61,463 bases of DNA, taken from the NCBI GenBank assembly GCA_020073205.1, contig JAIQFR010000015.1:1-61463 (forward strand), in the 5' to 3' direction. Positions 53,731-61,463 of the stretch are shown here, one piece after another. Each line of letters opens with the position of its first letter. Positions within the stretch are counted from its first letter, which is position 1. A program made the translations under genes and the position numbers. The stretch is from Terriglobia bacterium (GTDB lineage: Bacteria > Acidobacteriota > Polarisedimenticolia > Polarisedimenticolales > JAIQFR01). A model generated the notes under the pieces. The model was given only the letters and a program-made list of their open reading frames with translations, searched no databases and was not told the origin of the DNA.

Positions 53731-55200
53731 GTGCCCCTGCCGCGGATCCAGAACTACATCGGCGGCGAGAGCTGCGACCCGGTCTCGTCGTCGTGGCTCG
53801 ACGACGTCGATCCGGCGGTCGGGCTCCCCTACGCGCGGGTGCCCGACTCCGACGAGCGCGACGTTGCCGAGGCCGTCGCGGCGGCGGAGCGGGCGTTCCC
53901 CGGCTGGGCGGCGACACCCGCCGCCGAGCGTTCGCGCCACCTGCTCGCGATCGCCGCGCTCCTGGAGCGGGACCTCGATCCGCTCGCGGTCGCCGAGTGC
54001 GTCGACACCGGCAAGCCCCTCGCGCTCTCGCGGTCCCTCGACATCCCCAGGGCGATCGCGAACTTCCGCTTCTTCGCCACGGCGATCCTCCACACGGCCA
54101 CCGAGGCGCACGAGACCGACGGCGTCGCGCTCAACGTGACGCTCCGAACCCCCCGGGGGGTCGCGGCGTGCATCTCGCCGTGGAACCTCCCGCTCTATCT
54201 TCTGACGTGGAAGATCGCGCCGGCCCTCGCCACGGGGAACACGGTCGTCGCGAAGCCGAGCGAGCTCACCCCCATGACCGCCTATCGCCTGTCGGCTCTC
54301 TGCCGCGAGGCGGGGCTCCCGCCCGGAGTCCTCAACATCGTCCACGGGTTGGGGTCTCGCGCCGGCGTCCCCCTGGTCGAGCACCCGCGGGTCGCGGCGA
54401 TCTCGTTCACGGGCGGCACCGCGACCGGCGCCGACATCGCCCGGCGCGCGGCTCCGGCGTTCAAGAAGCTCTCGCTGGAGCTCGGGGGCAAGAACCCGAC
54501 GCTGATCTTCGCCGACGCCGACCTCGACGAGGCGGTGGCGACGAGCGCGCGCGCCGCGTTCTCGAACCAGGGGCAGATCTGTCTCTGCGGCTCGCGCATC
54601 CTGGTCGAGGAGAGCGCCTACCCGGCATTCCTCGAGCGGTTCGTCGCCTCCGCGCGCGCCCTTCGGGTCGGCGATCCGCTCGAGCCGGGGACCGACCAGG
54701 GAGCGATCGTCTCGCGCTCGCATCTCGAGAAGGTCCTCTCCTACGTCGATCTCGCGCGGAGCGAGGGGGGCACGATCGCCTGCGGCGGGGAGCCGGCCGA
54801 TCCGCCGAACGAGCGCTGCCGCGGTGGTTTCTTCCTCCGGCCCACGGTGGTCACCGGTCTCCCGCCGTCGTGCCGCACGAACCGCGAGGAGGTCTTCGGC
54901 CCGTTCGTGACCGTCGCCCCGTTCCGGGACGAGGACGACGCGGTCGCGCAGGCCAACGCGGTGGACTACGGTCTGGCGGCGACCGTTTTCACGGGGCGGC
55001 TCGATCGCGCGCATCGCGTCGCCGCCCGGATCCAGGCCGGGACGGTCTGGGTCAACTGCTGGATGCTCCGGGACCTCAGGGTCCCGTTCGGCGGGATGAA
55101 GGCGAGCGGCGTGGGACGGGAGGGGGGTGTCGACGCGCTCCGCTTCTTCACCGAGCCGAAGAACGTCTGCATCCGGATCTCAGGGGAGCATCGACCGTGA
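53731..55200 (+). CDS. 2-Aminomuconate 6-semialdehyde dehydrogenase (ALDH family)
   Basis: A 489-residue NAD-dependent aldehyde dehydrogenase. The active site is Cys284 in GQICLCGSR, the general base Glu250 in LELGG, and Asn151 in SPWNLP. Its overall pattern (DTGKPLALSRSLDIPRAIANFRFFA, GVGREGG near the end) matches the hydroxymuconic/aminomuconic semialdehyde group. Given kynurenine genes on the other strand and a 2-aminomuconate deaminase overlapping its stop, 2-aminomuconate semialdehyde is the likely substrate. GTG at 53731; an AGGA 6 bp upstream may be a weak ribosome site or part of a -10 box (TAGGAT). Confidence 0.88.
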   Translation: MPLPRIQNYIGGESCDPVSSSWLDDVDPAVGLPYARVPDSDERDVAEAVAAAERAFPGWAATPAAERSRHLLAIAALLERDLDPLAVAECVDTGKPLALSRSLDIPRAIANFRFFATAILHTATEAHETDGVALNVTLRTPRGVAACISPWNLPLYLLTWKIAPALATGNTVVAKPSELTPMTAYRLSALCREAGLPPGVLNIVHGLGSRAGVPLVEHPRVAAISFTGGTATGADIARRAAPAFKKLSLELGGKNPTLIFADADLDEAVATSARAAFSNQGQICLCGSRILVEESAYPAFLERFVASARALRVGDPLEPGTDQGAIVSRSHLEKVLSYVDLARSEGGTIACGGEPADPPNERCRGGFFLRPTVVTGLPPSCRTNREEVFGPFVTVAPFRDEDDAVAQANAVDYGLAATVFTGRLDRAHRVAARIQAGTVWVNCWMLRDLRVPFGGMKASGVGREGGVDALRFFTEPKNVCIRISGEHRP

Positions 55201-55649
55201 CGCGCGATCCGAGCGAGATCGTGAGCGATGGCGCGCCCGAGCCGGTGGGAGCCTATCCCCACGCGAGGCGCGCCGGGGACTTCCTGTTCCTCTCCGGCAT
55301 CGGGCCGCGCAAGCGAGGATCGTCGGAGATCCCCGGCGTGAGGCTCGACGCCGCGGGAAACGTCGCCACCCACGACATCGAAGTCCAGACGCTCGCAGTG
55401 TTCGAGAACGTACGGCAGGTCCTCGAGGCCGCCGGAGCGGCGTGGGACGACATCGTGGACGTCCAGGTGTTCCTGACCGACATGAAGCGCGATTTCACGG
55501 CGTTCAACCGGATCTACGCGGACCACTTCAAGGAGAACCGGCCGACGCGGACGACCGTCGAGGTCGGAGCGCTGCCGACGCCGATCGCGGTGGAGCTGAA
55601 GGTCATCGCGTACGTCGGGGGCGGGTCCGGAGCGCGCGGGCAGCGCTGA
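55197..55649 (+). CDS. 2-Aminomuconate deaminase, RidA family
   Basis: A 150-residue RidA/YjgF-fold protein: GAYPHARRAGDFLFLSGIGPR, VFENVRQVLEAAG, DIVDVQVFLTDM and RTTVEVGALPTPIAVELKVIAYV. In kynurenine-type operons this member hydrolyses the enamine/imine of 2-aminomuconate to 4-oxalocrotonate and ammonia. The GTG start overlaps the stop of the dehydrogenase gene (GTGA), supporting direct pathway coupling. The last 47 bp overlap the convergent kynB. Confidence 0.88.
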   Translation: MTRDPSEIVSDGAPEPVGAYPHARRAGDFLFLSGIGPRKRGSSEIPGVRLDAAGNVATHDIEVQTLAVFENVRQVLEAAGAAWDDIVDVQVFLTDMKRDFTAFNRIYADHFKENRPTRTTVEVGALPTPIAVELKVIAYVGGGSGARGQR

Positions 55650-56310
55650 GGCCGGCGCGCGGGACGATCTTCTCCTCTGAGATCGCCCGCAGGACGGCCC
55701 GCACCGGGCTCGCGTCGAATCCGACGAGCGGGAGCGGGAGCGCGATCAGCTCGTAGATTCCGTCCGGCACCTCGTCGAGGACGAGACCCTCGAGAACCGC
55801 CATGTCGCAGGCGAGGAGCCGCTGGTGCGTCGGCAGCTCCTTCGAATCGGACAGGTCGACGCTGGGGGTGTCGATCCCGACGAGCCTCACGCCGGTCGCG
55901 TGGAGGCGGTCCACGAGCGAGGGGTCGAGCGCCGCGAATTCCGGGTTGAACCGATCGGGATCGGGGTAGGTTCCGGTGGCGAGCAGGATGCGCTCGGCCT
56001 TCGGAGGCCAGGCGATCCGGTCGGGGCCGACGCGGGTCCCTCGGGCGACGGGAACGCGGACCACCTGGCAGGGGCCCACGTAGAGCGCGAGGTCCCGGGC
56101 CTCGATCGAGTCCGCGTCGCGGCCGTAGTGACTCGGGGCGTCCGCGTGGGCACCGAGGTGCACGGTGGCGTTAAGCGTCGAGAGCGTGAGGTTGTCCCCG
56201 CGCTTCATGTCGAGGAGCACCTCGCGGGAGGGGGGCGTGTCGCCGGGCCAGACGGCGAGGGCGGGCGTGATGCGCGGGGAGATGTCCCAGATCGTGCGGG
56301 CCGCGGTCAT
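55603..56310 (-). CDS. kynB: Kynurenine formamidase
   Basis: A 235-residue metal-dependent hydrolase of the cyclase family that converts N-formylkynurenine to kynurenine and formate. The metal motif reads HLGAHADAPSHY, the family's HxGTHxDxPxH with Ala for Thr. GIDTPSVD and LPTHQRLL match KynB. The C-terminus carries an extra basic tail that overlaps the convergent deaminase gene. ATG at 56310 with GGAG upstream; 25 bp downstream of kynA. Confidence 0.93.
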   Translation of the reverse strand: MTAARTIWDISPRITPALAVWPGDTPPSREVLLDMKRGDNLTLSTLNATVHLGAHADAPSHYGRDADSIEARDLALYVGPCQVVRVPVARGTRVGPDRIAWPPKAERILLATGTYPDPDRFNPEFAALDPSLVDRLHATGVRLVGIDTPSVDLSDSKELPTHQRLLACDMAVLEGLVLDEVPDGIYELIALPLPLVGFDASPVRAVLRAISEEKIVPRAGLSAARALRTRPRRTR

Positions 56311-56335
56311 CGTGGCTCCTCGCTGGCGCCCGGCC

Positions 56336-57121
56336 TCAGAGCTCGTGCCGGATCGCCCACAGGTCGTGGAAGAAGGGCTGGAACAGGCTCCTCTTGAGGA
56401 ATTCGACGCCGAGCGAGCCCCCGGTCCCCTTCTTGTTCCCGATGGTTCGCTCGACGAGCTTCACGTGGCGATAGCGCCACTCCTGCATCCCCTCGTCGAT
56501 GTCGGTCAGCAGCTCGAAGAGAACGCCGATGTCCGCGCGCTCCCGGTACAGTCGCAGGATCCCTCGCTGCACGGTCTCGTCGGGCCCGTTCGGGAGGGAG
56601 AGGTCCCTCGCCCGGAGGCGCTCCGGGATCTCGACCCCCTGGAGGGCGAGGAAGTCGTAGAGATGGTCGACGACGGAGCGCTCTCCGAGCCGGCGCTCCA
56701 GGGTGCGGCGGGCCTTGGACCCTTCGGGGTGATAGGCGACCATCTCGACGCGCCGGTAACCGAGGACGAACTCCACCTCGCGGTACTGGAGCGACTGGAA
56801 TCCGGAGGCGCGCTCCAGTCGGTCGCGGAACGCGCTGAACGACATCGGCGTCATCGTCTCGAGGACGTCGAGCTGACCGACGAGGGTCTTGAGGACGTTC
56901 CGCACGCGCTTCAGGGTGTGGATCGCTCCGAAGAGGTCCCCCGACGAGAAATCGCGCTTCACCTTCTCGAGCTCGTGGAGCGTCTCCTTGAACCACAGCT
57001 CGTAGACCTGGTGGATCACGATGAAGAGCATCTCATCGTGCTCCGGAGGGTCGGAGCGCGGCGACTGCAGCGCGAGGAGATCGTCGAGGTGGAGATAATT
57101 CGCGTACGTCAGCTCACTCAT
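56336..57121 (-). CDS. kynA: Tryptophan 2,3-dioxygenase
   Basis: A 261-residue heme dioxygenase that opens the indole ring of tryptophan to give N-formylkynurenine. Expected segments: TYANYLHLDDLLALQ, DEMLFIVIHQVYELWFKETLHE, SGFQSLQYREVEFVLG, and the heme-ligand region RYRHVKLVERTIG followed by the GTGGS active-site loop. The ATG overlaps the stop of kmo (ATGA). It is committed-step enzyme of the operon and fixes the pathway assignment. Confidence 0.96.
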   Translation of the reverse strand: MSELTYANYLHLDDLLALQSPRSDPPEHDEMLFIVIHQVYELWFKETLHELEKVKRDFSSGDLFGAIHTLKRVRNVLKTLVGQLDVLETMTPMSFSAFRDRLERASGFQSLQYREVEFVLGYRRVEMVAYHPEGSKARRTLERRLGERSVVDHLYDFLALQGVEIPERLRARDLSLPNGPDETVQRGILRLYRERADIGVLFELLTDIDEGMQEWRYRHVKLVERTIGNKKGTGGSLGVEFLKRSLFQPFFHDLWAIRHEL

Positions 57122-58461
57122 CGCAGGATCACCATGCTCGCGGCGGCGAGCAGACCGAGGCCGAGGAGGGCGAACGCCCAGAAGACGGCGCGCCACTGCC
57201 TCCGGGCACGCCGCACGGCGTCGGCGTACGGCGTCCGGCTGAACGTCACCAGCTGGTAGAGAGGCACGAACGACCGGGGGAAGAGGCGGTTCAGGACCTT
57301 CTCGGCCTTCTTGCCCGCCAGGAAGAGTCTCGACGCGGTCCTGTCCCGCATCTCGACGAAGTTCCCGAGGGCGAGGTCGGCGAGCGCGTCGGCGTGCTCC
57401 TTGCGGCGGCTCTCGAACCTGCGGAACGCTCCCTCGAGATCGCCGTCGCCTCCGACGAGACACTCGTCGAGGACGACGCAGTCCTCGAACGCCGCGTTCG
57501 CCCCCTGGCCGTAGAACGGCACCACCGCGTGCGCGGCGTCGCCGAGGAGGACCGCCCGGCCCCGGTGGTGCCACGGCGCGCAGCGGACGGTGACGAGCGA
57601 TCCGACCGGATTCTCGCGGAACTCCTCGTCGAGCCCCGGGATCAGGCGGGCGAGATCGGGGAAGACTCTCTCGAAGTACGCGAGCACTTCGTCGCGGCCC
57701 GTGAGAGCGGAGAATCCGTGCTCGCCGTCGAACGGCCAGAAGCAAGTGCAGGTGAACGACCCGTCCCGGTTCGGGAGGGCGATCGTCATGAAGCCGCCCC
57801 GGGGCCAGATGTGGAGGGCGTCCGGCTCCAGCGCGTGGCGTCCGTCGCGGCCCGGCGGAATCGTGAGCTCCTTGTACCCGTGCTCGAGGTACGACTGCGA
57901 GCACTCGAACCGGTCGGTGCGCTGCATCGCGGCGCGCACCTCGGAGAAGGCGCCGTCCCCTCCGACCACCGCGTCGGCCTCCTGGACCTCCACGGCGCCC
58001 GTCCCCAGGACCTCGAACGTCGCGGCGGCGCGGTCCAGTTCGACACCCACGCAACGCCTGCCGAACGTCACCTCGACGTTCGGGATCGACTCCGCCGCCT
58101 CCACGAGGATCCGGTTGAGCGCCGCGCGGGATACGGAGCGGAGAACGTGCTCCGCCGACGAGCCGTACGGCTGGAACGCGATTGCCCCCGACGGCGCGTG
58201 GATCCGGCGGCCCCGCATCGGAACCGCCGCCTCGAGGACCGGGGCGGCGAGCCCGACCTGCTCCAGCGCGTGGAGGCCGCGGACCGAGATCGCGAGGTTG
58301 ATCGACCGGCTCCGACCGAGGGGTCCCGTCCGCGGGTCGTTTCGGCGCTCGAAGACCCGGACTTCGTGCCCGCGCCGGCCGAGGAACACCGCGGTGAGCG
58401 CCCCCCCGAGGCCCGCGCCCACGATCGTAAACCGCCTCCGGCGCCGGTCGCCCTCGGCCAT
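57118..58461 (-). CDS. kmo: Kynurenine 3-monooxygenase
   Basis: A 447-residue FAD hydroxylase that converts kynurenine to 3-hydroxykynurenine with NADPH and O2. The FAD fingerprint GAGLGG lies at about residues 14-19, GRSRSINLAISVRG is a KMO-specific segment, and LLGDAAHAVVPFYGQGANAAFED is the second FAD motif. The hydrophobic C-terminus (about 425-445) matches the membrane-associated tail of KMO. Its presence routes degradation through 3-hydroxyanthranilate. It is separated by 4 bp from kynU. Confidence 0.95.
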   Translation of the reverse strand: MAEGDRRRRRFTIVGAGLGGALTAVFLGRRGHEVRVFERRNDPRTGPLGRSRSINLAISVRGLHALEQVGLAAPVLEAAVPMRGRRIHAPSGAIAFQPYGSSAEHVLRSVSRAALNRILVEAAESIPNVEVTFGRRCVGVELDRAAATFEVLGTGAVEVQEADAVVGGDGAFSEVRAAMQRTDRFECSQSYLEHGYKELTIPPGRDGRHALEPDALHIWPRGGFMTIALPNRDGSFTCTCFWPFDGEHGFSALTGRDEVLAYFERVFPDLARLIPGLDEEFRENPVGSLVTVRCAPWHHRGRAVLLGDAAHAVVPFYGQGANAAFEDCVVLDECLVGGDGDLEGAFRRFESRRKEHADALADLALGNFVEMRDRTASRLFLAGKKAEKVLNRLFPRSFVPLYQLVTFSRTPYADAVRRARRQWRAVFWAFALLGLGLLAAASMVILR

Positions 58462-58465
58462 CGCT

Positions 58466-59752
58466 TCAGCTTCCGCCGCCGGCGAGGAGGGCGGCGAATC
58501 GCCGGACCTCGTCGAAGGTGTTGTAGAGGGGAACGGGGGCCGCGCGGATCACGTCGGGCTCCCGGAAGTCCACCACCGCCCCCGCCTCCCCGAGCTTCCG
58601 GGCTCGCTCCCGTGCGCGGCCGGCGACGCGAAGGGAGAGCTGACAGCCTCGCGCCCCGGGATCGCGAGGGGTCAGGATCGTGAACGGCGAATCCGGGATG
58701 CGGTCGATCAGCCACTCGAGATACCCGGTGAGGAGCACCGATTTCGCTCGGAGAGCGTCCATGCCGGCCTCGTCGAAGAGCGCGAGCGAGGCCCTGAGCG
58801 GCGCCATGGCGAGGATCGGCGGGTTCGAGACCTGCCAGCCGTCGGCGCCCTCCCTCGGAACGAACTCCGGCTCGAGCTGCATGCGGAAGCGCGTCCCGGG
58901 CTCGTTTCCCCACCATCCCGCCATCCTGGGCAGGGCCTTGTTCCGGCCGTGGCGCTCGTGCACGAAGCAGCCGGCGACGGCGCCGGGGCCCGCGTTGAGG
59001 TACTTGTAGGAACACCAGACCGCGAAATCGACGTCCCAGTCGTGGAGCCTCAGGGGGACGTTCCCCGCCGCGTGCGCGAGATCGAGCCCGACGACCGCCC
59101 CCACCGCCCGCGCGGCGCGCGTCAGGCGCTCGAGGTCGAACCGTTGCCCCGTGTGGAACTGCACGCCGCTCAGGAGGACGAGCGCGATCTCGCGGCCGCG
59201 CCGGTCCAGGAGATCCTCGAGATCCTCCGTCCTGAGCGTCGCCTCGCCCTCGCGGGGCCTCGCGATCACCAGCGCCTCCCGCGGGTCGTGTCCGTGGAGG
59301 ACGATCTGCGACGCGGCGGCGTAGGTATCCGAGGGGAACGCGGCGTCCTCCATCAGGACCGCGTGGCGATCGGCGGTCGGTCGGTAGAAGGTCGCCATCA
59401 TGAGGTGCAGGTTCACGGTGAGGGAGTTCATCATGACGACCTCCCCCGGAACCGCTCCGACGAGCCGCGCGCCCACGTCCTGGAAGACCTCGTGGTAGCA
59501 GTACCAGGGCGTTTTCGCCCGGAAGTGGCCCTCGACGCCGAGACGCGCCCAGACCTCGAGCTCTTCGTCGACGAGCGCCCTCGCGTCGAGCGGTTCGAGG
59601 CCCAGCGAGTTGCCGTTGAAGTAGATGAGGGTCCGGCCGTCGCCTCGCCGCGGGAGGTGGAACCGCCGGCGGAATCGCGCGAGCGGATCCTCGGCGTCCA
59701 TGAGGAGCGCGAACGCCTCGCTCCCGCGATAGGGAACGGCGGCGGTGCTCAC
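58466..59752 (-). CDS. kynU: Kynureninase
   Basis: A 428-residue PLP enzyme that splits 3-hydroxykynurenine to 3-hydroxyanthranilate and alanine. Diagnostic segments: YFNGNSLGLEP, FHTGQRFDL, GLDLAHAAGNVPL (PLP aspartate), and the PLP lysine in WCSYKYLNAGPG. FEPDVIR-type and AP(V)PLYNTFDEV segments close the protein. The GTG at 59752 overlaps the stop of the decarboxylase gene (GTGA). Length is normal for the family. Confidence 0.95.
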   Translation of the reverse strand: MSTAAVPYRGSEAFALLMDAEDPLARFRRRFHLPRRGDGRTLIYFNGNSLGLEPLDARALVDEELEVWARLGVEGHFRAKTPWYCYHEVFQDVGARLVGAVPGEVVMMNSLTVNLHLMMATFYRPTADRHAVLMEDAAFPSDTYAAASQIVLHGHDPREALVIARPREGEATLRTEDLEDLLDRRGREIALVLLSGVQFHTGQRFDLERLTRAARAVGAVVGLDLAHAAGNVPLRLHDWDVDFAVWCSYKYLNAGPGAVAGCFVHERHGRNKALPRMAGWWGNEPGTRFRMQLEPEFVPREGADGWQVSNPPILAMAPLRASLALFDEAGMDALRAKSVLLTGYLEWLIDRIPDSPFTILTPRDPGARGCQLSLRVAGRARERARKLGEAGAVVDFREPDVIRAAPVPLYNTFDEVRRFAALLAGGGS

Positions 59753-60333
59753 GGCGTCGCGCTCCGCGCGACGCGGAAGCGCTCCCGAACGGGGTCGAGG
59801 CCGAGGAACTCGAGGGCGTTCTCCCCCAGGATCCGACCTTTCGTCTCGGCGTCGAGGTCGGGCATCGACTCCACGAGGCGGCCCGGGACGGGCTCGCCGA
59901 GGGGGAATGGGTAGTCCGAACCCAACGCGACCCGGTCCCTGCCCACGAGGTCGAGGAGCGTTCGAAGGGCCGTGGGATCGTGGACGAGCGAATCGACGTA
60001 GAAACGTCCCAGGAAATCGCGGGGGGGCCTCGAGGTCCCCACCGCGCAGAGGTCCGGCCGCGCCTCGAATCCGCGCTCGATCCGGCCGAACGTCCCCGGG
60101 AACGACCCGCCGCCGTGGGCGAAGCCGATCCTGAGCCCCGGAAGCCGATCGAGCACCCCGCCGAAGATCACGGAGCAGATGGCGAGACAGGTCTCGGCGG
60201 GCATCCCGACGAGCCAGGGCAGCCAGTACCTCGGCATGCGCTCCCGTCCGAGAACGTCCCAGGGATGCACGAACAGCGCCGCGCCGAGATCGCGCGCCGC
60301 CTCGAGCACGGGGAAGACGCGCGGGTCGTCGCC
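59749..60333 (-). CDS. 2-Amino-3-carboxymuconate-6-semialdehyde decarboxylase, 5' part missing
   Basis: Only the last 195 residues of this amidohydrolase-superfamily enzyme are native: DDPRVFPVLEAARDLG, FVHPWD, RYWLPWLVGMPAETCLAIC, FAHGGGSFPGT and the metal aspartate in GSDYPFPLGE. The N-terminal HxH metal motif and about 130-140 further residues are absent. Upstream of about 60,330 the frame continues by chance through antisense hydrogenase sequence. The complete gene would head the kyn operon and decarboxylate the product of 3-hydroxyanthranilate dioxygenase. The cut is most likely an assembly join. Confidence 0.85.
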   Translation of the reverse strand, partial: GDDPRVFPVLEAARDLGAALFVHPWDVLGRERMPRYWLPWLVGMPAETCLAICSVIFGGVLDRLPGLRIGFAHGGGSFPGTFGRIERGFEARPDLCAVGTSRPPRDFLGRFYVDSLVHDPTALRTLLDLVGRDRVALGSDYPFPLGEPVPGRLVESMPDLDAETKGRILGENALEFLGLDPVRERFRVARSATP

Positions 60334-60651
60334 AACTGCCCGGCCATTCTGTTCGGCGATGTCGGTCCCGGGGCATGGCCTGTAGGAACGGGTCATCCAT
60401 GCTTTGGTTGCACCGAAGAAGGAATCGGATTCACCAAGGGCATCCATCAACTGGCCGAGCTCAAAAACGTGACGCCACCCACCACCTATCCACGAATCAC
60501 TGAAGAAAAAGGAAAAGGGGCAACCGTGGCGGCGGCAGCACTGGTCGGAGGTTTGGTCGGCGCGGCGGCGGTTGCCGGAGTCAAGTTCGCGCGCAAACTT
60601 CCCGAAGATAGCGACGAAGCTTCTGGGGGCAGGAGCGACAAGCAAAGATAG
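60334..60651 (+). pseudogene. hybO: Hydrogenase-2 small subunit, C-terminal fragment
   Basis: The frame begins abruptly with NCPAILFGD, the 'NCP' motif of NiFe-hydrogenase small subunits, followed by WPVGTGHPCFGCTE (ligands of the medial/distal clusters). It ends with a C-terminal membrane anchor (about 20 hydrophobic Ala/Val/Gly residues, then basic). The entire N-terminal two thirds are absent. The DNA is visibly less GC-rich than the rest of the window. It is joined head-on to the truncated decarboxylase gene. It is followed after 12 bp by hybA, the usual order. Confidence 0.85.
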
Positions 60652-60663
60652 GAGCATAGATCC

Positions 60664-61463
60664 GTGGCTCTGAACCGAAGAGATTTTCTCAAAGTGGCGG
60701 CCGCCGCCGGCGCGGCAGGCGCTGTCGATACCGCCAGTGCGCTCCAGCGCGAACCCAAAACCCTGCCTCCTAACGCCGTGGGCATGCTCTACGACGCCAC
60801 GCAATGCATTGGCTGCAAGGCGTGCGTGGCGGCGTGCAAGGAAGCGAACCATATGCCGCCGGAGCACGATGCCAGCAAGAGTGAACTCATGTGGGATGTG
60901 CCCTTGGATTTATCGGGCAAGACTCTGAACATCATCAAGGTGTATCAGGATGGCGCCGCAGCGCAGAAGGACCGCGAGATTAACGGCTATTCCTTCGTCA
61001 AGCGCCACTGTCTGCATTGCGTGGATCCCTCCTGTGTATCGGCGTGTCCGGTATCGGCCATGACCAAGGACCCGAAGACCGGCATCGTCGAGCATCATGC
61101 GGACCGGTGTATCGGCTGTCGTTACTGCGTCTATGCGTGTCCGTTTTCCGTCCCCAAATTCGAATATGACGGTCCTTTTGGTCAGATACAGAAATGCCAG
61201 TTTTGCGCCCACTTGCAGGCGAAAGGGCAACTGCCGGCCTGTTGTGACGTGTGTCCGACCGGTGCGTCGCTGTTCGGCCTGGTGGAAGATCTGAAGAAAG
61301 AGGCGCAGATACGGCTTTCCAAGAAGCCCGGCGATAGCCACCGGTTTGCCCGCGGCAAGCTCGGCGGCAACCGGCCGACTCAGGATGGCACGATTGCCAA
61401 TTATCAAAAGCATCTCTACGGCGACAAGGAGTTAGGGGGCACCCAGATTCTGTACCTGTCCGC
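60664..61463 (+). CDS. hybA: Hydrogenase-2 4Fe-4S electron-transfer subunit HybA, 3' end beyond window
   Basis: The first 266 residues of a periplasmic ferredoxin-like subunit carrying electrons between the hydrogenase-2 dimer and the quinone pool. A Tat signal (NRRDFLKVAA) leads, then four cluster motifs: CIGCKACVAAC, CLHCVDPSCVSACP, CIGCRYCVYACP and CQFC...CCDVCPTGA. The GTG at 60664 has GGAG 9 nt upstream. Codon use is visibly less GC-biased than in the genes left of 60,330, so it probably comes from another genome. The frame is still open at the window edge. Confidence 0.92.
   Translation, partial: MALNRRDFLKVAAAAGAAGAVDTASALQREPKTLPPNAVGMLYDATQCIGCKACVAACKEANHMPPEHDASKSELMWDVPLDLSGKTLNIIKVYQDGAAAQKDREINGYSFVKRHCLHCVDPSCVSACPVSAMTKDPKTGIVEHHADRCIGCRYCVYACPFSVPKFEYDGPFGQIQKCQFCAHLQAKGQLPACCDVCPTGASLFGLVEDLKKEAQIRLSKKPGDSHRFARGKLGGNRPTQDGTIANYQKHLYGDKELGGTQILYLS

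Noticed and set aside
59749-60867. A full-length 372-codon decarboxylase frame
   Set aside because: The first 175 or so codons are antisense to hybO/hybA and show none of the ACMSD N-terminal motifs; only the C-terminal part is real.
60334-61463. hyb genes read as part of a native hydrogenase cluster linked to the cytochromes
   Set aside because: The joint cuts two genes at once and the base composition changes there, so linkage to the rest of the window is not trustworthy.

Overview
The window is a high-GC (visibly about 70%), gene-dense stretch on which almost every gap is short. The mix of genes suggests a member of the Acidobacteriota, possibly a Thermoanaerobaculia-like lineage: a Ser/Thr kinase with TPR repeats, two tricorn-type peptidases, two TMTC-like GT-C/TPR membrane proteins, giant multiheme cytochromes, and Tat-exported DUF362 proteins with a polyferredoxin. 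This placement is inference from gene content, not from a marker gene. No rRNA, tRNA, CRISPR array or insertion sequence was seen.

Layout. 1-114 is a scrap of lipoyl synthase butted against the truncated 3' end of a TPR kinase gene. 2.5-8 kb holds an alpha/beta hydrolase, a remnant of a short-chain dehydrogenase, an aldo/keto reductase, an MFS transporter and a flavoprotein oxidase. 8.2-31 kb is mainly proteolysis and metabolism: two tricorn-like peptidases in opposite orientation, a prolyl oligopeptidase, two paralogous TMTC-like membrane/TPR proteins, a delta-9-type desaturase, fructokinase (Mak), bacterioferritin, a UbiA prenyltransferase, a quinone reductase, and an asnA plus glutamine-synthetase-family pair for ammonia assimilation.

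31.1-42.7 kb is a co-directional plus-strand block. It holds a small membrane protein with paired histidines in two membrane segments (putative b-type cytochrome), a 23-heme and a 25-heme c-type cytochrome, and a predicted outer-membrane beta-barrel whose start codon overlaps the preceding stop. These are followed by a sulfatase-like TPR lipoprotein lacking the formylglycine residue and a membrane-embedded, degenerate spermidine-synthase-like protein. The first four look like an inner-membrane-to-surface electron conduit.

45.2-53.6 kb is a tight eight-gene minus-strand operon: DUF6599-like, Tat DUF362, a NapG/NapH-like polyferredoxin with six 4Fe-4S motifs, a fused AmrB-AmrA with a signal peptide, two-subunit class I fumarase, a second DUF362, and an AmrS radical-SAM enzyme with a Tat-like leader. 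This is an AmmeMemoRadiSam system of unknown function embedded in an apparently exported redox operon. It is, with the cytochrome block, the strongest candidate for an undescribed system.

53.7-60.3 kb encodes tryptophan breakdown by the kynurenine/3-hydroxyanthranilate route (kynA, kynB, kmo, kynU, ACMSD, 2-aminomuconate semialdehyde dehydrogenase, 2-aminomuconate deaminase). Only 3-hydroxyanthranilate dioxygenase is not seen. At about 60,330 the ACMSD gene is cut mid-protein and the sequence switches to visibly AT-richer DNA encoding hydrogenase-2 subunits (hybO end, hybA) on the other strand. Both window ends therefore look like chimeric joins and should not be read as native linkage.
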